From Chthonomonas sp. UBA2362 (GTDB lineage Bacteria > Armatimonadota > Fimbriimonadia > Fimbriimonadales > Fimbriimonadaceae), in the NCBI GenBank assembly GCA_002344135.1, contig DDTO01000008.1, positions 159,880 to 223,879 of the forward strand: a DNA stretch of 64,000 nt, read 5' to 3'. Positions 39,368 through 49,500 of this stretch are shown one piece after another. The position numbers and the translations under genes were made by a program. Under the pieces are notes generated by a model, which did not search any database, was not told the DNA's origin, and saw only the letters and a program-made list of their open reading frames with translations. Position 1 is the stretch's first letter, and every line of letters begins with the position of its first letter.

Positions 39368-40888
39368 CTACTTCTCGACGGCGGTGATCAGGACGTGCCC
39401 GGTCTTCGGGTCGTACTGTACGTTCACGTCGAGGGAGTCCTTCACGAAGGAGAGCGGAACGACGCTCCGGCCCCGATCGATGAAAGGTGCGAGTTCCAGC
39501 GTGTAGGTGGCCTGGTTGATGGTGGCGGTCTTATCGCCGATCTTGAAGACGATGTTCTTTCCACCACCCTTGGCTTGGACGATCTTTCCGGTTCCCTCCC
39601 AGACGACGGTTCCGCCCGATTGCTCGAACAGGTGTCGGAAGGGCGTCAGCGGAACGCCCGACATTACCCGCGGCAGTACGTGGTCGAATTGGACAGGCCG
39701 GCTGTTGAGCAGGATCGTAAAGGTTCCGATCTCGGGGAGCCGGGTTCCGACTCCGATCGAGACCACCGCAGGTTCGGCCTTCGGAGTGACCTTGGCGACG
39801 ACCGGGGTGGGCGTCGGTGTCGGCTTCGGCGCGATCGCCGGCTTCACTGGCTCAGGCTTGGGCGCCACGGCCGGTTTTACGGGCTCTGGCTTGATCGGTG
39901 TCGCCTTTGGTTCGGCCTTGGGCTCGACTTTCGCCGGCGTCGCAGTGACCTTGGGTAGCACGTCCGACGGCTTGGGCGCCACGGTGGGAGCGGGTTTGGC
40001 GACCGGCGCTTTCGGCGCGGCCGCTTGCGTCGGGGCGGCCATACGTGCGCCGGTCGGGGTCAGGCTCTTTGGCCCGGTCGCGATACCAGGCGCGATGCCG
40101 GCCGAACGCGTACCTGACATCTGACTCACCTTAGCCCAAATGGGATCGAGCATCACCGTCAGCACGGCGGGCTTGGCGGTCTTCGGAGTGGCCTCCATGC
40201 CGGTCGTATCGACCGGAGCCTCGGTCTTGTTCTGCTCGGGGGTGCGGCGCTCGGTCCGTCCGCCGGGGTTGTTCACATAGACGCGCGTCTTGGGTGTGCG
40301 GAAAGTGGAGTTGTTCTCGTCGACGATCCAAGCCTCGAGGTCGTACCAGCCGTTCTCGACTCGGGTCGAATCCCAGAGATAGGAGTAGGGTGGGAAGTTC
40401 TTCAGGGTCTTGAACTCGTCGTTCACGAAGAACGACACGTACATGTTCTTGAACTCGCGGCGAAGCCCGACCTTGATCTCCACAGGTCCGGTCACGGTCG
40501 AGCCAGACTTGATTCCCTCGAGGAATACGGGGGAGTCGGTTCGTCGGTCGGCGGAAATCTTCGTTCGCTGCGTTCCCACGAGTTTGCCGCTGGCGTCGTA
40601 AAGGCAGACTTCGATCAGGTTATCGCCGTCGATTAGCGCCGCGGTATCGAGAGTAAATTGCGTTTCCCCGCTGTTCGCCCTGTCGCTCACGCTGCGGGCG
40701 TTGAAGCTGACGCCGTTGATCTTGAGCTCGACGATCGAGACGCTCGCGCCTTTGTACTTGACCGTCAGAACGGGGCTGTTGAGCGCCTTGTCGATCAGAA
40801 TCGACGGATCTTGGACGAAGGCCCCGGCCACGCTCGCGAGCACAGCCATGCCAGCTGCAATCGCCAGAGTCCGATATTTCCCTGCCAT
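39368..40888 (-). CDS. Secreted protein: Ig-like domain, Pro/Lys linker, copper-amine-oxidase-N-like domain
   Basis: A 506-residue exported protein with a signal peptide at 1-23 (AGMAVLASVAGAF). Residues 35-215 form two beta-sandwich units (VSIVELKINGVSFNARSVSD, then TVTGPVEIKVGLRREFKNMY), Ig-like or Big-like. A 130-residue linker of Pro/Ala/Lys/Thr repeats (PEPVKPAVAPKPEPVKPAIA) follows. The C-terminal 120 residues match the copper amine oxidase N-terminal domain pattern (PF07833): ILLNSRPVQFDHVLPRVMSG and RSVVPLSFVKDSLDVNVQYD, which elsewhere serves as a cell-surface module without oxidase activity. It probably binds the wall or matrix. Terminator at its 3' end. Confidence 0.82.
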   Translation of the reverse strand: MAGKYRTLAIAAGMAVLASVAGAFVQDPSILIDKALNSPVLTVKYKGASVSIVELKINGVSFNARSVSDRANSGETQFTLDTAALIDGDNLIEVCLYDASGKLVGTQRTKISADRRTDSPVFLEGIKSGSTVTGPVEIKVGLRREFKNMYVSFFVNDEFKTLKNFPPYSYLWDSTRVENGWYDLEAWIVDENNSTFRTPKTRVYVNNPGGRTERRTPEQNKTEAPVDTTGMEATPKTAKPAVLTVMLDPIWAKVSQMSGTRSAGIAPGIATGPKSLTPTGARMAAPTQAAAPKAPVAKPAPTVAPKPSDVLPKVTATPAKVEPKAEPKATPIKPEPVKPAVAPKPEPVKPAIAPKPTPTPTPVVAKVTPKAEPAVVSIGVGTRLPEIGTFTILLNSRPVQFDHVLPRVMSGVPLTPFRHLFEQSGGTVVWEGTGKIVQAKGGGKNIVFKIGDKTATINQATYTLELAPFIDRGRSVVPLSFVKDSLDVNVQYDPKTGHVLITAVEK

Positions 40889-41046
40889 TGTGAAACCCTC
40901 CTGGTTCGGCGGCCACGCACATACCGCCTCGTACCGCTATTGTCGCACGTTCAGCCCCGGTTGTCAAGGGTTCCGGGAATCTCGCGAACCTCGGCGGCGT
41001 TCATAATCGTGTCGACTCGAACCTGTGAAATAGACGGAGGAAAACC

Positions 41047-41547
41047 ATGAAAAAACTCACCGCGCTCGTCGCATGCCTCGCCTTGGCGGCGGCATTCGGA
41101 TGCGGCAAGAAGGAGGAGACCGAGAAAACTGCGCCGGCGCCGGCTAAGACGTCGGGCGGGCGTCTCGAAGTCCCTCCCCCCGAGAAGCACGTCAGCGTCT
41201 CGCCCCCCAGCGAGGAAATGAAGGGCGAATGGGTGCTCGAACCCAGCGAAAAGCAGCGCGAAATCAATGCCAAACTCGTCGCCATGGGCAAGAAGCCCAC
41301 CGCGGTCTCCCTGAAAATCGAGGGCGGCAAGTTCGAACTCCACGTCACATCAGGCCCCTCGGAACGCACGACCAAGGGAGACGCCAAACAAGATGGCAAG
41401 AAGATCACCCTCACGGCGACCTCGGTCGAAGCCAAGGTGAACGACAAGCCCGTCAAGTCACCCCTCTCGAAGCCGGAAGTGTTTACTCTCCAGGACGACG
41501 GACTCACGATCAAGGACAGCGCCGGCCTAACCTACGTCCGGAAGTAG
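41047..41547 (+). CDS. Small lipoprotein
   Basis: A 166-residue lipoprotein: signal MKKLTALVACLALAAAFGC, lipid anchor Cys19, then a KKEE-rich linker and a beta-rich domain (GEWVLEPSEKQREINAKLVA, KIEGGKFELHVTSGPSERTT). I do not recognise a family. A clear ribosome-binding site (GGAGG with 6 nt to the ATG) is present, in contrast to the leaderless genes nearby. The last 16 nt overlap the convergent epimerase gene. Its gene product may lie on the outer or inner membrane; the residue after Cys is Gly, so sorting cannot be told. Confidence 0.85.
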   Translation: MKKLTALVACLALAAAFGCGKKEETEKTAPAPAKTSGGRLEVPPPEKHVSVSPPSEEMKGEWVLEPSEKQREINAKLVAMGKKPTAVSLKIEGGKFELHVTSGPSERTTKGDAKQDGKKITLTATSVEAKVNDKPVKSPLSKPEVFTLQDDGLTIKDSAGLTYVRK

Positions 41548-42512
41548 CCTCGGTACCAATCCACGAAGCGAACGAGTCCCTCCGACAACGGAGTCGAAGG
41601 GGCAAACCCGGTGTCTCGACGCAAGTCGTCGGTAGCCGCATAGGTCTCCAGGACGTCGCCCGGCTGCATCGGCCTTAGATTCAGCTTGGCCTTTCGACCG
41701 AGGGCGCGTTCCAATTCGGCGATGAAGTCCAGCAGGCCGACCGGTTCGTGGTTGCCGATGTTGTACAGTCGATATGGCGGGCTCACCGTGGGAGGCCGAT
41801 CCATCACTCGCACGACGCCCTCTACGATGTCGTCGATGTAGGTAAAGTCACGCTTCATCTCACCGAAGTTATACACATCGATCGGCTGATCGCTCAGAAT
41901 CGCCTCCGTGAATTTGAAGGCCGCCATGTCGGGGCGGCCCCACGGGCCGTAGACCGTGAAGAACCTCAGCCCGGTCGTAGGAATGCCGTAGAGGTGGCTG
42001 TAGGTATACGCCATCAATTCGTCGGCTTTCTTGGTCGCGGCGTAGAGGCTGACCGGACGATCGACATCGTCTCCGACGCTGAAGGGCAGTTTGGAGTTGG
42101 CGCCATAGACCGAACTGGATGACGCATATACCAGGTGACGGACGGGCTTGGCGCGGCACGCCTCAAGGATGTTCAGGAATCCGACCACGTTCGAGTCGAC
42201 ATAGGCCCGCGGATTCTCCAGCGAATAGCGAACACCCGCCTGTGCCGCGAGATGGACGACGACCGATGGACGATGGTCGGAAAAGAGCCGATCCACTCCG
42301 GCTTCGTCGATGAGGTCCAGTCGTTGAAACGCGAAACGTGGCTGATCCGACAAAACTGCAAGCCGGGCTTCCTTGAGGCCGGGGTCGTAGTAGGCGTTCA
42401 TGTTGTCCATGCCCACGACCGATTGCCCCTGCTCAAGGAGGCGGCGGGCCAGGTGGAACCCGATAAAGCCCGCCGCTCCGGTGACCAAGACGCTCTCGCC
42501 CATCGCGGCCAT
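41532..42512 (-). CDS. NAD-dependent UDP-sugar epimerase (UDP-glucuronate 4-epimerase type)
   Basis: A 326-residue short-chain dehydrogenase of the extended type. The Rossmann motif is TGAAGFIGFHLARRLL near the start. The catalytic triad is visible: Ser/Thr in YASSSSVYGAN and YAATKK (Y-x3-K). The substrate-binding region GRPDMAAFKFTEAILSD and the phrase YNIGNHEPVGLLDFIAEL are characteristic of UDP-glucuronate/galacturonate epimerases. This would turn the product of the UDP-glucose dehydrogenase at 17086 into UDP-galacturonate. The start is ATG at 42512 or 42503. It overlaps the lipoprotein gene convergently. Assignment to the UDP-glucuronate branch is likely but not certain. Confidence 0.87.
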   Translation of the reverse strand: MAAMGESVLVTGAAGFIGFHLARRLLEQGQSVVGMDNMNAYYDPGLKEARLAVLSDQPRFAFQRLDLIDEAGVDRLFSDHRPSVVVHLAAQAGVRYSLENPRAYVDSNVVGFLNILEACRAKPVRHLVYASSSSVYGANSKLPFSVGDDVDRPVSLYAATKKADELMAYTYSHLYGIPTTGLRFFTVYGPWGRPDMAAFKFTEAILSDQPIDVYNFGEMKRDFTYIDDIVEGVVRVMDRPPTVSPPYRLYNIGNHEPVGLLDFIAELERALGRKAKLNLRPMQPGDVLETYAATDDLRRDTGFAPSTPLSEGLVRFVDWYRGYFRT

Positions 42513-42519
42513 TATGGGG

Positions 42520-44193
42520 CTACTCGCTGGGATTGAACGAGGCGTAGAGGTTTCCGGCCAAGGCCGTTGCTCCGACCGCGATCACGATGTTCAGGGCGCC
42601 CACCGGTATCGCCGCCAAAGCGGGGGGCAGCCCCATGAACAGGAGCAAGCTGTAGAGGGCGATCGACGGACCGCAGAACAGAACGATCCCGAGAAGGTTG
42701 ACCAGCCCTCGAAAACCGCGCTGCGTAGGGTCCTCGACGTCAGGGAAGAGGACGATCACGAGGCAAAACACCGAAGCCAAGAGTAGCGCGACGGTAGGAA
42801 GCCCGATCAGCCCAGCCACCGCGTGAGGCCAAAGCGACGGCGTTACGATCATGCCGGCCACGAGTCCGACAAGGCACGTAACGATCGCCAAAGCCGATTT
42901 CGAGAGCACCTCGTAGAAGATGATCGTCCCCGGCCGGAACGGGAGCGGCTTCTGAAGGTCGACACGCCGAAGCATCTCGATGTAGCCTCCTTGAGACAGA
43001 ACCGCGGTAGCCACGAAGACCATCATCAGTTGAGTCAGCACGAGAATCGGGCCGATCGGCGTCCGGGGACTGGACAGGAGGCCTGGGAGCACCGCCAGCC
43101 AGAGGGCGATGCCGGGGAACAGCCAGTAGAACGCCCGACTCGACCGGGCTTGGAGGAGGTATTCCTTCCAGACGAGCGCCAGGCCTCCTTGAGGCCGCCA
43201 GCGGTGGATCCAGGACTTCTTGCCCGCTTTGATCCGCCCGGTGCGCGCCTGCTCCGCGATGATGCCATAGGTGTCGCCGCGCTGCTGCAGCGTTCTCGCG
43301 CTGTTGACCTCGGAGGCCTTCAGCGCGGCCTGCTCATAGATGAACCCGGCCTGCCTCAGTGAGAAGATCACTCCCACCGCGACCATGCCAACGAGCAGGA
43401 ACCCGCCAAATGCGGCCTGAATCCAACTGCCGGTAAGCGGAGCCATCGTCAGATCGGTCGCCCCGGTGGCGATGAAGAAGCCGATTCGCAACAGCGGCGA
43501 CTGCGCCAGGTCGACTAGCTCGGCCGTGCTCCCGGCGCTGCGGACCCGAAACACGACGAAGGCCGCTAAGACAACGAACACTCCGAAGAGCGACCATCCG
43601 CACAACCGCTTGTAGCGTTGGAATTGCTCCTCCGGGCGGTTGAAGAAGATCCCCATCGCATAACCCAGAGCCACGAAGGCCATCGCCATGAGGATGTAGG
43701 AAGCCCCCGCGGCTCGCCCCACGAGTCCGGCGGAATCGGGATTCGGCAATCCCCGAAACAAGCTCGCCCACCCAGAACCGATTGGCCGCCACATAAACAG
43801 CAGCATGAGGAGAGGAAGGACGAGGGTCAGAAGATAATCGCGGAGCAGGCGAAATCCGACCATGACCCTTGGTGAAACCGGCGTCGGGAACAGCACGTCG
43901 ACGTCGGCGGGCTTGAATCCCGCTTGATAACTGAAGAGGCTCAGCGACAGCAGCAGAGTCAAGCCGACGAAGCCAGCGAAGACGATCGCGTCGATCGCGG
44001 CGATCGGCGGTACCTCGAACTGCGGCAATTGCGCGTTCGAAGGTAGCGAGGGTTCGCTGCCGAAGCGCGGGCGAAAGAGGAGCAGGTAGTAGCCGACGAA
44101 GAAGATGAGCCCGAGAAGACGGCGGGGCGACGAGAGCGACCGCTTGACGCCGTTGACGAAGGAACGCGTGAACAAGAAGACGAGTGGCTTCAT
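42520..44193 (-). CDS. ABC exporter permease-like membrane protein
   Basis: A 557-residue membrane protein. It begins KPLVFLFTRSFVNGVKRSLS with about 11-13 membrane segments in two clusters. The regions RDYLLTLVLPLLMLLFMWRP and PFRPGTIIFYEVLSKSALAI are reminiscent of PF16962 putative ABC exporters. It follows the ATPase gene, overlapping it by ATGA at 44190-44193, and forms an ATPase-permease pair. Substrate unknown; such pairs often export antibiotics, lipids or peptides. The next gene downstream on the same strand is the epimerase, 8 nt away from the stop, so cotranscription is possible. Confidence 0.84.
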   Translation of the reverse strand: MKPLVFLFTRSFVNGVKRSLSSPRRLLGLIFFVGYYLLLFRPRFGSEPSLPSNAQLPQFEVPPIAAIDAIVFAGFVGLTLLLSLSLFSYQAGFKPADVDVLFPTPVSPRVMVGFRLLRDYLLTLVLPLLMLLFMWRPIGSGWASLFRGLPNPDSAGLVGRAAGASYILMAMAFVALGYAMGIFFNRPEEQFQRYKRLCGWSLFGVFVVLAAFVVFRVRSAGSTAELVDLAQSPLLRIGFFIATGATDLTMAPLTGSWIQAAFGGFLLVGMVAVGVIFSLRQAGFIYEQAALKASEVNSARTLQQRGDTYGIIAEQARTGRIKAGKKSWIHRWRPQGGLALVWKEYLLQARSSRAFYWLFPGIALWLAVLPGLLSSPRTPIGPILVLTQLMMVFVATAVLSQGGYIEMLRRVDLQKPLPFRPGTIIFYEVLSKSALAIVTCLVGLVAGMIVTPSLWPHAVAGLIGLPTVALLLASVFCLVIVLFPDVEDPTQRGFRGLVNLLGIVLFCGPSIALYSLLLFMGLPPALAAIPVGALNIVIAVGATALAGNLYASFNPSE

Positions 44194-44936
44194 GGCGCGA
44201 CGATCGGTGGCGGCTTGGCTTCGGAGGTCAATCTAAGGAACACTTCCTCGAGACCGGCGCCCTCCATGTTGCTCATGGCTCGAAGGTCGGCCAGGGTGCC
44301 TTCGGCGACCTTCACTCCACGGGCGAGGATGATCACACGGTCGCAAAGTCGCTCGGCGGTATCGAGCAAGTGAGTCGAGATCAGGACGGACGCTCCCGCA
44401 TCGCGAGCCCGCGAAATCTCACTCTTTACTTCGTGGGCACCGGCGGGGTCGACCCCGATCAGGGGTTCGTCGAAGAGCAGGACGTTGGCGTTGTGAATCA
44501 GCGCACAGGCGATCGAAAGTTTCTGGCGCATCCCCTTGCTGAGTGTGGCGACCAATTCGTTGCGCTTGTCGAGGAGGGAGTACCGCTCGAGAAGCTGTTC
44601 ACCCATCCTGTCGTAGACCTCGATCGTGCCGAAGCACATCGCGATGAACCGGAGATGCTCGTCGACGGTGAGCAGTTCGTACAGCGACGGAAGTTCCGGC
44701 ACGAAGGCCAGGCCCGATTTCGCGGCGGCTTGATCGGTCACGACGTCATGCCCGTTGATGAGGATCCGCCCGAAGGTGGGTCGCAGGATGCCGCAGATGC
44801 ACCGCAAGCAGGTCGTCTTGCCGGCCCCGTTGGGTCCGAGAAGGCCCACGATCTCTCCGCGCCCGATCGTAAAGGAAAGGTCGTCGACCGCCCGGAACCG
44901 TTTGTATTCCTTGACCAGACCGACGACTTCGAGCAC
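44190..44936 (-). CDS. ABC exporter ATPase
   Basis: A 248-residue ATPase of the ABC-2/CcmA-NatA type. Walker A LLGPNGAGKTTCLRC, signature LSKGMRQKLSIACALIHN, Walker B NVLLFDEPLIGVD with the catalytic Glu and a D-loop. H-loop ISTHLLDTAERLCDR. Pairs with the overlapping membrane protein downstream. GTG start at 44936, with GGTAAAAC 6 nt upstream. LSKGMRQK is typical of drug and lipid exporters; no substrate can be named. Confidence 0.93.
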   Translation of the reverse strand: MLEVVGLVKEYKRFRAVDDLSFTIGRGEIVGLLGPNGAGKTTCLRCICGILRPTFGRILINGHDVVTDQAAAKSGLAFVPELPSLYELLTVDEHLRFIAMCFGTIEVYDRMGEQLLERYSLLDKRNELVATLSKGMRQKLSIACALIHNANVLLFDEPLIGVDPAGAHEVKSEISRARDAGASVLISTHLLDTAERLCDRVIILARGVKVAEGTLADLRAMSNMEGAGLEEVFLRLTSEAKPPPIVAP

Positions 44937-44955
44937 CGATGCGTTTTACCCGCGC

Positions 44956-45633
44956 CTACCGAGCGTCGGGGGGATCGCCCAAGTCGGCGGGCAACTCGGG
45001 ATCGAAGCGCTGATCTCGGTACTGTGCCCAGCCGACGATGCCGCTCCGCACCCATTCGAAGCCGATCAGCCGCGAGGCCTTGTTATCGACGAAGAAGCTG
45101 AACGGCAGGCCTCGCTGAGGATCGCCGAAGGTTGCGACGATCTCGCGAACCTCCTCGCTCCGCCATCGACGCCGCGAACCGAACCGAAACGTGACCTTCA
45201 GGGGCGAAGGGGGGTTGAAGTAGGACCGTGAAGTTCTCGTGCCCACGAGCCAACCGAGGATCGGGCCGCCCGCCACTTCCCAGCCCGACATGTCCGGGCT
45301 GTCCGGATCGAGTTTGGCGGTCGTCGTATGCTTGTTCGGCCAACGACTCACGACGTCTTTGCCGTTCGAGAAGAAGTCGGGGGCCAGAGCGCCGGGTTCG
45401 TCCGCCTTCGGCACGAACGAGCTGGGCTTGAGCACCTTCATCATGAAGCGACCGCCCTTGCGGTAGAGCAACGCTTGGGTGAACTCGCCCGGATACAGGC
45501 CCGAGCTTTCGTGATGGACGATCGTCATCGCGAAGGAGTCGAGCTTCAGGTACCGGTCGCGGACAAACTCCAGCGTCCCCCGGGCGCCGTCGGACTGGAT
45601 CGCGAGAATGGCAATGAGCATTTCCTCATCCAT
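44956..45633 (-). CDS. LolA/DUF2092-like protein of unknown function
   Basis: A 225-residue protein with weak lipoprotein-carrier character. It begins MDEEMLIAILAIQSDGARG; no full signal peptide is present unless the start is MLIAILAIQ at 45621, which would leave a very short leader. The core (YLKLDSFAMTIVHHESSGLY, LYRKGGRFMMKVLKPSSF, VREIVATFGD) resembles the concave beta-sheet of LolA- and DUF2092-type proteins, which often bind lipid chains. It lies 20 nt upstream of the ABC ATPase on the same strand, which would fit a lipid or lipoprotein export system, an inference only. Confidence 0.65.
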   Translation of the reverse strand: MDEEMLIAILAIQSDGARGTLEFVRDRYLKLDSFAMTIVHHESSGLYPGEFTQALLYRKGGRFMMKVLKPSSFVPKADEPGALAPDFFSNGKDVVSRWPNKHTTTAKLDPDSPDMSGWEVAGGPILGWLVGTRTSRSYFNPPSPLKVTFRFGSRRRWRSEEVREIVATFGDPQRGLPFSFFVDNKASRLIGFEWVRSGIVGWAQYRDQRFDPELPADLGDPPDAR

Positions 45634-45698
45634 TGGACGTCCGAACGGAACGGAAACGATCAGGGTCCGTTCATTGCAACGATGGTGCCCGGGAGCCG

Positions 45699-45704
45699 TA
45701 AACT
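45699..45704 (+). promoter_or_regulatory. Putative -10 box of the M48 peptidase gene
   Basis: TAAACT, 9 nt before the ATG at 45714. GGGTAACC lies between; there is no clear Shine-Dalgarno sequence. Confidence 0.4.
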
Positions 45705-45713
45705 AGGGTAACC

Positions 45714-46571
45714 ATGGCCGCTCGAAAGAGATTTCCCGGAATCAGCTCCGATGCGTTCGTTTCCGAAAACGACCGCCGCGCCCTCGCAGCCCTCAAGCGT
45801 GTGCCTCTCCTGCCCAAGATCGTCCAGAAGTTCTACGAAGTGGGGCTCGACCGGTGGTTCTACTGCTACAACATGTCGATGAGCGTTCGGTGCGGCCCGA
45901 AGCAGTACCGCACCCTCTATGAGATCATGCGGGAATCCTGCGCCGTGCTCGACATGCCCGAGCCCGAGCTTTACGTTTCGAGCAATCCCTTCCCGAACGC
46001 CTACACGAGCGGGGTCGAGCGGCCCTACGTGACTCTCCGCTCGTCGATCATCGACACGCTTTCCGACGAACAGCTGTACCATTTGATGGGTCATGAACTC
46101 GGGCATGTTAAGGCGGGGCATACCCTTTACAAGTCGGTCGCCTCGGTCATCGCGCCCTTACTGGAACTGATCGGCCGCCGGACCTTCGGCTTGGGCGACG
46201 CGGCTAGCATCGCACTGGTGATGGCTCTGTCGGAGTGGTATCGCCAGGCCGAACTGAGCGCCGACCGAGCCGGCCTCCTCGTCTCCCAGTCGCTCGATCT
46301 CTCGATCGACGCAAACCTCGCGCTTTGCGCGGGGCCGAACCGGCTCTCCCATGAGATGAGTCGCGAGGCCTTCATGGATCAGGCTCGGGCCTATCAAGAC
46401 ATGAGCGCGCTCGATTCGATCGGCAAGGTCGTCATCTTCCTGCTCATGGGCGCGACCTATACGCACCCCATGCCCGTCCACCGCACCCAGGAACTGGAGC
46501 GGTGGGTGTTGACGGGCGCGTTCGAGCGCATCATGCAGGGCGACTATCCGCGAAGCGAAAAAGCCGCCTAG
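45714..46571 (+). CDS. M48 family zinc metallopeptidase
   Basis: A 285-residue membrane-associated protease of the Ste24/HtpX (M48) type. The zinc site is HELGH in LMGHELGHVKAGH at about residue 127, with the downstream Glu in WYRQAELSADRAGLL. Two hydrophobic segments flank it (SVASVIAPLLELI and GKVVIFLLMGATY). The region FPNAYTSGVERPYVTLRSSI precedes the site, as in HtpX. It probably degrades misfolded or cleaved membrane proteins. It is convergent with secA; stops are 3 nt apart. Confidence 0.9.
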   Translation: MAARKRFPGISSDAFVSENDRRALAALKRVPLLPKIVQKFYEVGLDRWFYCYNMSMSVRCGPKQYRTLYEIMRESCAVLDMPEPELYVSSNPFPNAYTSGVERPYVTLRSSIIDTLSDEQLYHLMGHELGHVKAGHTLYKSVASVIAPLLELIGRRTFGLGDAASIALVMALSEWYRQAELSADRAGLLVSQSLDLSIDANLALCAGPNRLSHEMSREAFMDQARAYQDMSALDSIGKVVIFLLMGATYTHPMPVHRTQELERWVLTGAFERIMQGDYPRSEKAA

Positions 46572-46574
46572 ACA

Positions 46575-49500
46575 TTAGATCCTGCCTTCGGATCGGAACT
46601 GCGGGTAGTGGCAGACCTTGAACTTCTTGCCGCTGCCGCAAGGGCAGGGATCGTTTCGCGAGACCTTCGTCGGATCGGCGGACTCCGGCCAAACACCGAC
46701 GGCCGCCGGCGCTGTTGCGACGGCGGAGCCTCCTCCGCCCGCGTCTTCCGTGCTATCGTCCAACCGGGTCATCGCCATAGGAGCGACCTCTTCCCGAGGT
46801 GCTTCAACCTGCACCTGAGCCTTGAAGATCATGCGGACCGAGATGTCTCGGATCTGCCGCAGGGTCGTTTGGAAGAGATCGTAGGTCTCGCGCTTATAGG
46901 CGACAAGCGGATCGGTCTGGCCATAACCTCTGAGCCCGATGCCTTCGCGGATGTACTCGACCGTTTGGAGGTGATCCATCCAGCGATCGTTCACCGCTTG
47001 GAGCATGACCCGACGCTCGAGGAACTTCATGATCTCGTCTCCGAGGTCTTGCTGCTTTCGATCGTAAGCATCCTGGGCATGTTGCTGGCAGAATTCCACC
47101 AACTCTTGACCAGGCTTGATCGCTTCGAGGTCGGCCAGAGTCGCGTAGTCGATCAGCGGGAAGATTTCGTTCAGGGTAGTATAGAGTCCCTCATAGTCGA
47201 AGAACTGCGAACCATCTTCGTCGATGACGTAGCTCGTACGCACGGCTTCCTCGATCACTTCGTTGATGCCCTGTCGGAGCTCATCGCCGCAGTCCTTTCC
47301 TAGAAGAATCTCACGCCGCCAGCCATAGATATGCTCGCGCTGGCTATTGAGCACGTCGTCGTACTCCAAAACGTGTTTACGTGCTTCGAAGAAGTGGTTC
47401 TCGATGCGTTCCTGGGTCTTGAGGATCATCTTCGAGAGGAACGATGCCTTTACTTCTTCGAGCGGGGGCCACGCCTTGAGCATCGGGTTTTCGAGCATCT
47501 TGGCGTTGAAGATCTTCCACAGCATGTCTTCGAGTGAGACGAAGAACCGGCTCTCGCCAGGGTCCCCCTGACGTCCGGCACGGCCTCGCAGCTGGTTATC
47601 GATTCGCCGGCTCTCGTGCCTTTCGGTACCGAGAATGTAGAGACCTCCGAGCTTGCGGACCTCCTCAGCGAGGACGCTTCGCTCCTGGTCGTTGAGCGGG
47701 AGGGGAGGTGCCGCACGCTCGGTACCACCTCGTCGGAAGGTCTTGTACGTAGAGTCGTACTGCTCGTGATCTTCAGCAAGTTCGTCGCTGCTGCGAGCCT
47801 GCTCAATAATGTCGTCGCTGACGCGCCCGCCGAGCAAGATGTCGACGCCGCGCCCGGCCATGTTCGTCGCGATCGTGATGGCTCCCTTCCGACCGGCTTC
47901 AGCGATGATCAAAGCTTCCTTTTCATGGAGTTTCGCGTTCAAGATGTTGTGCGGAATGCCATGCTTGAGGGCTTCCATGAAGTACTCGCGATTCTCGTCG
48001 GGGAGATTGTGCCTCTTCAGAAAATCGTCGGCGACTTCCGACGCGAATGGATCGGACTTCAGCTCGCATTTCGAAAGAACTTGCGCCAAGATCTGCCGAT
48101 TGATCTCGGCAAGCGGTACGACGCAAATGTCGTTCGCTTCTTGCTTTGCTTCCTTCGAGAGACCTTTGGCATTCTCCTTGGCATCGAAGAGCATGTCCAC
48201 GAGAACGAGCTTCTGCAGCATATCCGCGGTCAGGCGCTCGGAAGTCATCTCCGACATCTCGATCGAGCGTGTGCCGACCAAGACGGGCTGCTGTTTCGTG
48301 AATAATCGAAGAATCTCGCGAGCGATGCCACGGAACTTCGCCTCGAGGGACTTGTAGACGATGTCGTCGTTGTCCGTTCGGACCATCGGCCGGTGTGTCG
48401 GAATACATACGACGTCGAGGCCATAGATTTTGCGGAACTCGTCTTCTTCTGTTTTGGCCGTACCGGTCATCCCAGCCAGCTTTTCGTAGAGGCGGAAGAG
48501 ATTCTGGAAGGTGATAACGGCGACGGTTTGGCTTTCGCGCTGAACGTTGACTCCTTCCTTGGCCTCCAGCGCTTGGTGGAGGCCGTCGGAATAGCGGCGC
48601 CCGAACATCATGCGGCCGGTGTTCTCGTCGACGATCACGACCTCGCCGCTTCGGACGACGTAGTCGACGTCCTTCTGGAAGATGCCGTACGCCTTGACTG
48701 AAGCGTTCACGTGGTGGAAAAGCTTCGGGTCACTGGCGATATTCTCGATGCCGAGCATTTCCTCGATGAGGTCCATGCCTTCTTCCGTGAGGCTTGCGCT
48801 GTGGTTTTTCCGATCCGAAACGAAGTGGATGCCCGGCTCGTCGGCTTGTTCTGTCGTTCCGCCTTTAAGCTGCTTGACCACCCTGTCGACGACCTTGTAC
48901 ACCGACACGTCTTCGGCTGACGGGCCGCTGATGATGTGGGGCGTTCTCGCTTCGTCGATGAGAATCGAGTCGACCTCGTCGATCATCGCGTAGTTCAGTT
49001 CGCGCATGACGAGTTGCTCGAGTTCGAAGGCCATGTTGTCGCGCAGGTAGTCGAACCCGAACTCGTGGTTCGTGCCGTAGGTGATGTCGCAGAGGTAGGC
49101 CTCGCGCCGAGAGCACGGCACCAGGTTCGTATAGCGGGGGTCCTCGTGCATCGCGCCCGGTGTGTAGATGTAGCTGCCGCCCAGTTCGTCGGAGTCCTGA
49201 GACTGACCCTGGATGATGCCGACGCTCATGCCCATGAAGTGGTAGATCGGCCCCATCCACACCGCGTCGCGGCGAGCGAGGTAGTCGTTGACCGTTACCA
49301 AGTGGGCGCCCTTGCCAGTGAGCGCGTTGAGGTACATCGGCGCGACTGCCACGAGGGTCTTGCCTTCACCGGTTTTCATTTCGGAGATCCGGCCCTGATG
49401 CAGGACGACTCCACCGAGAAGCTGTACGTCGAAGAGTCGCATGCCGAGAGTACGGACCCCTGCCTCGCGGATGGCCGCGAACGCATCGGGAAGCACGGCT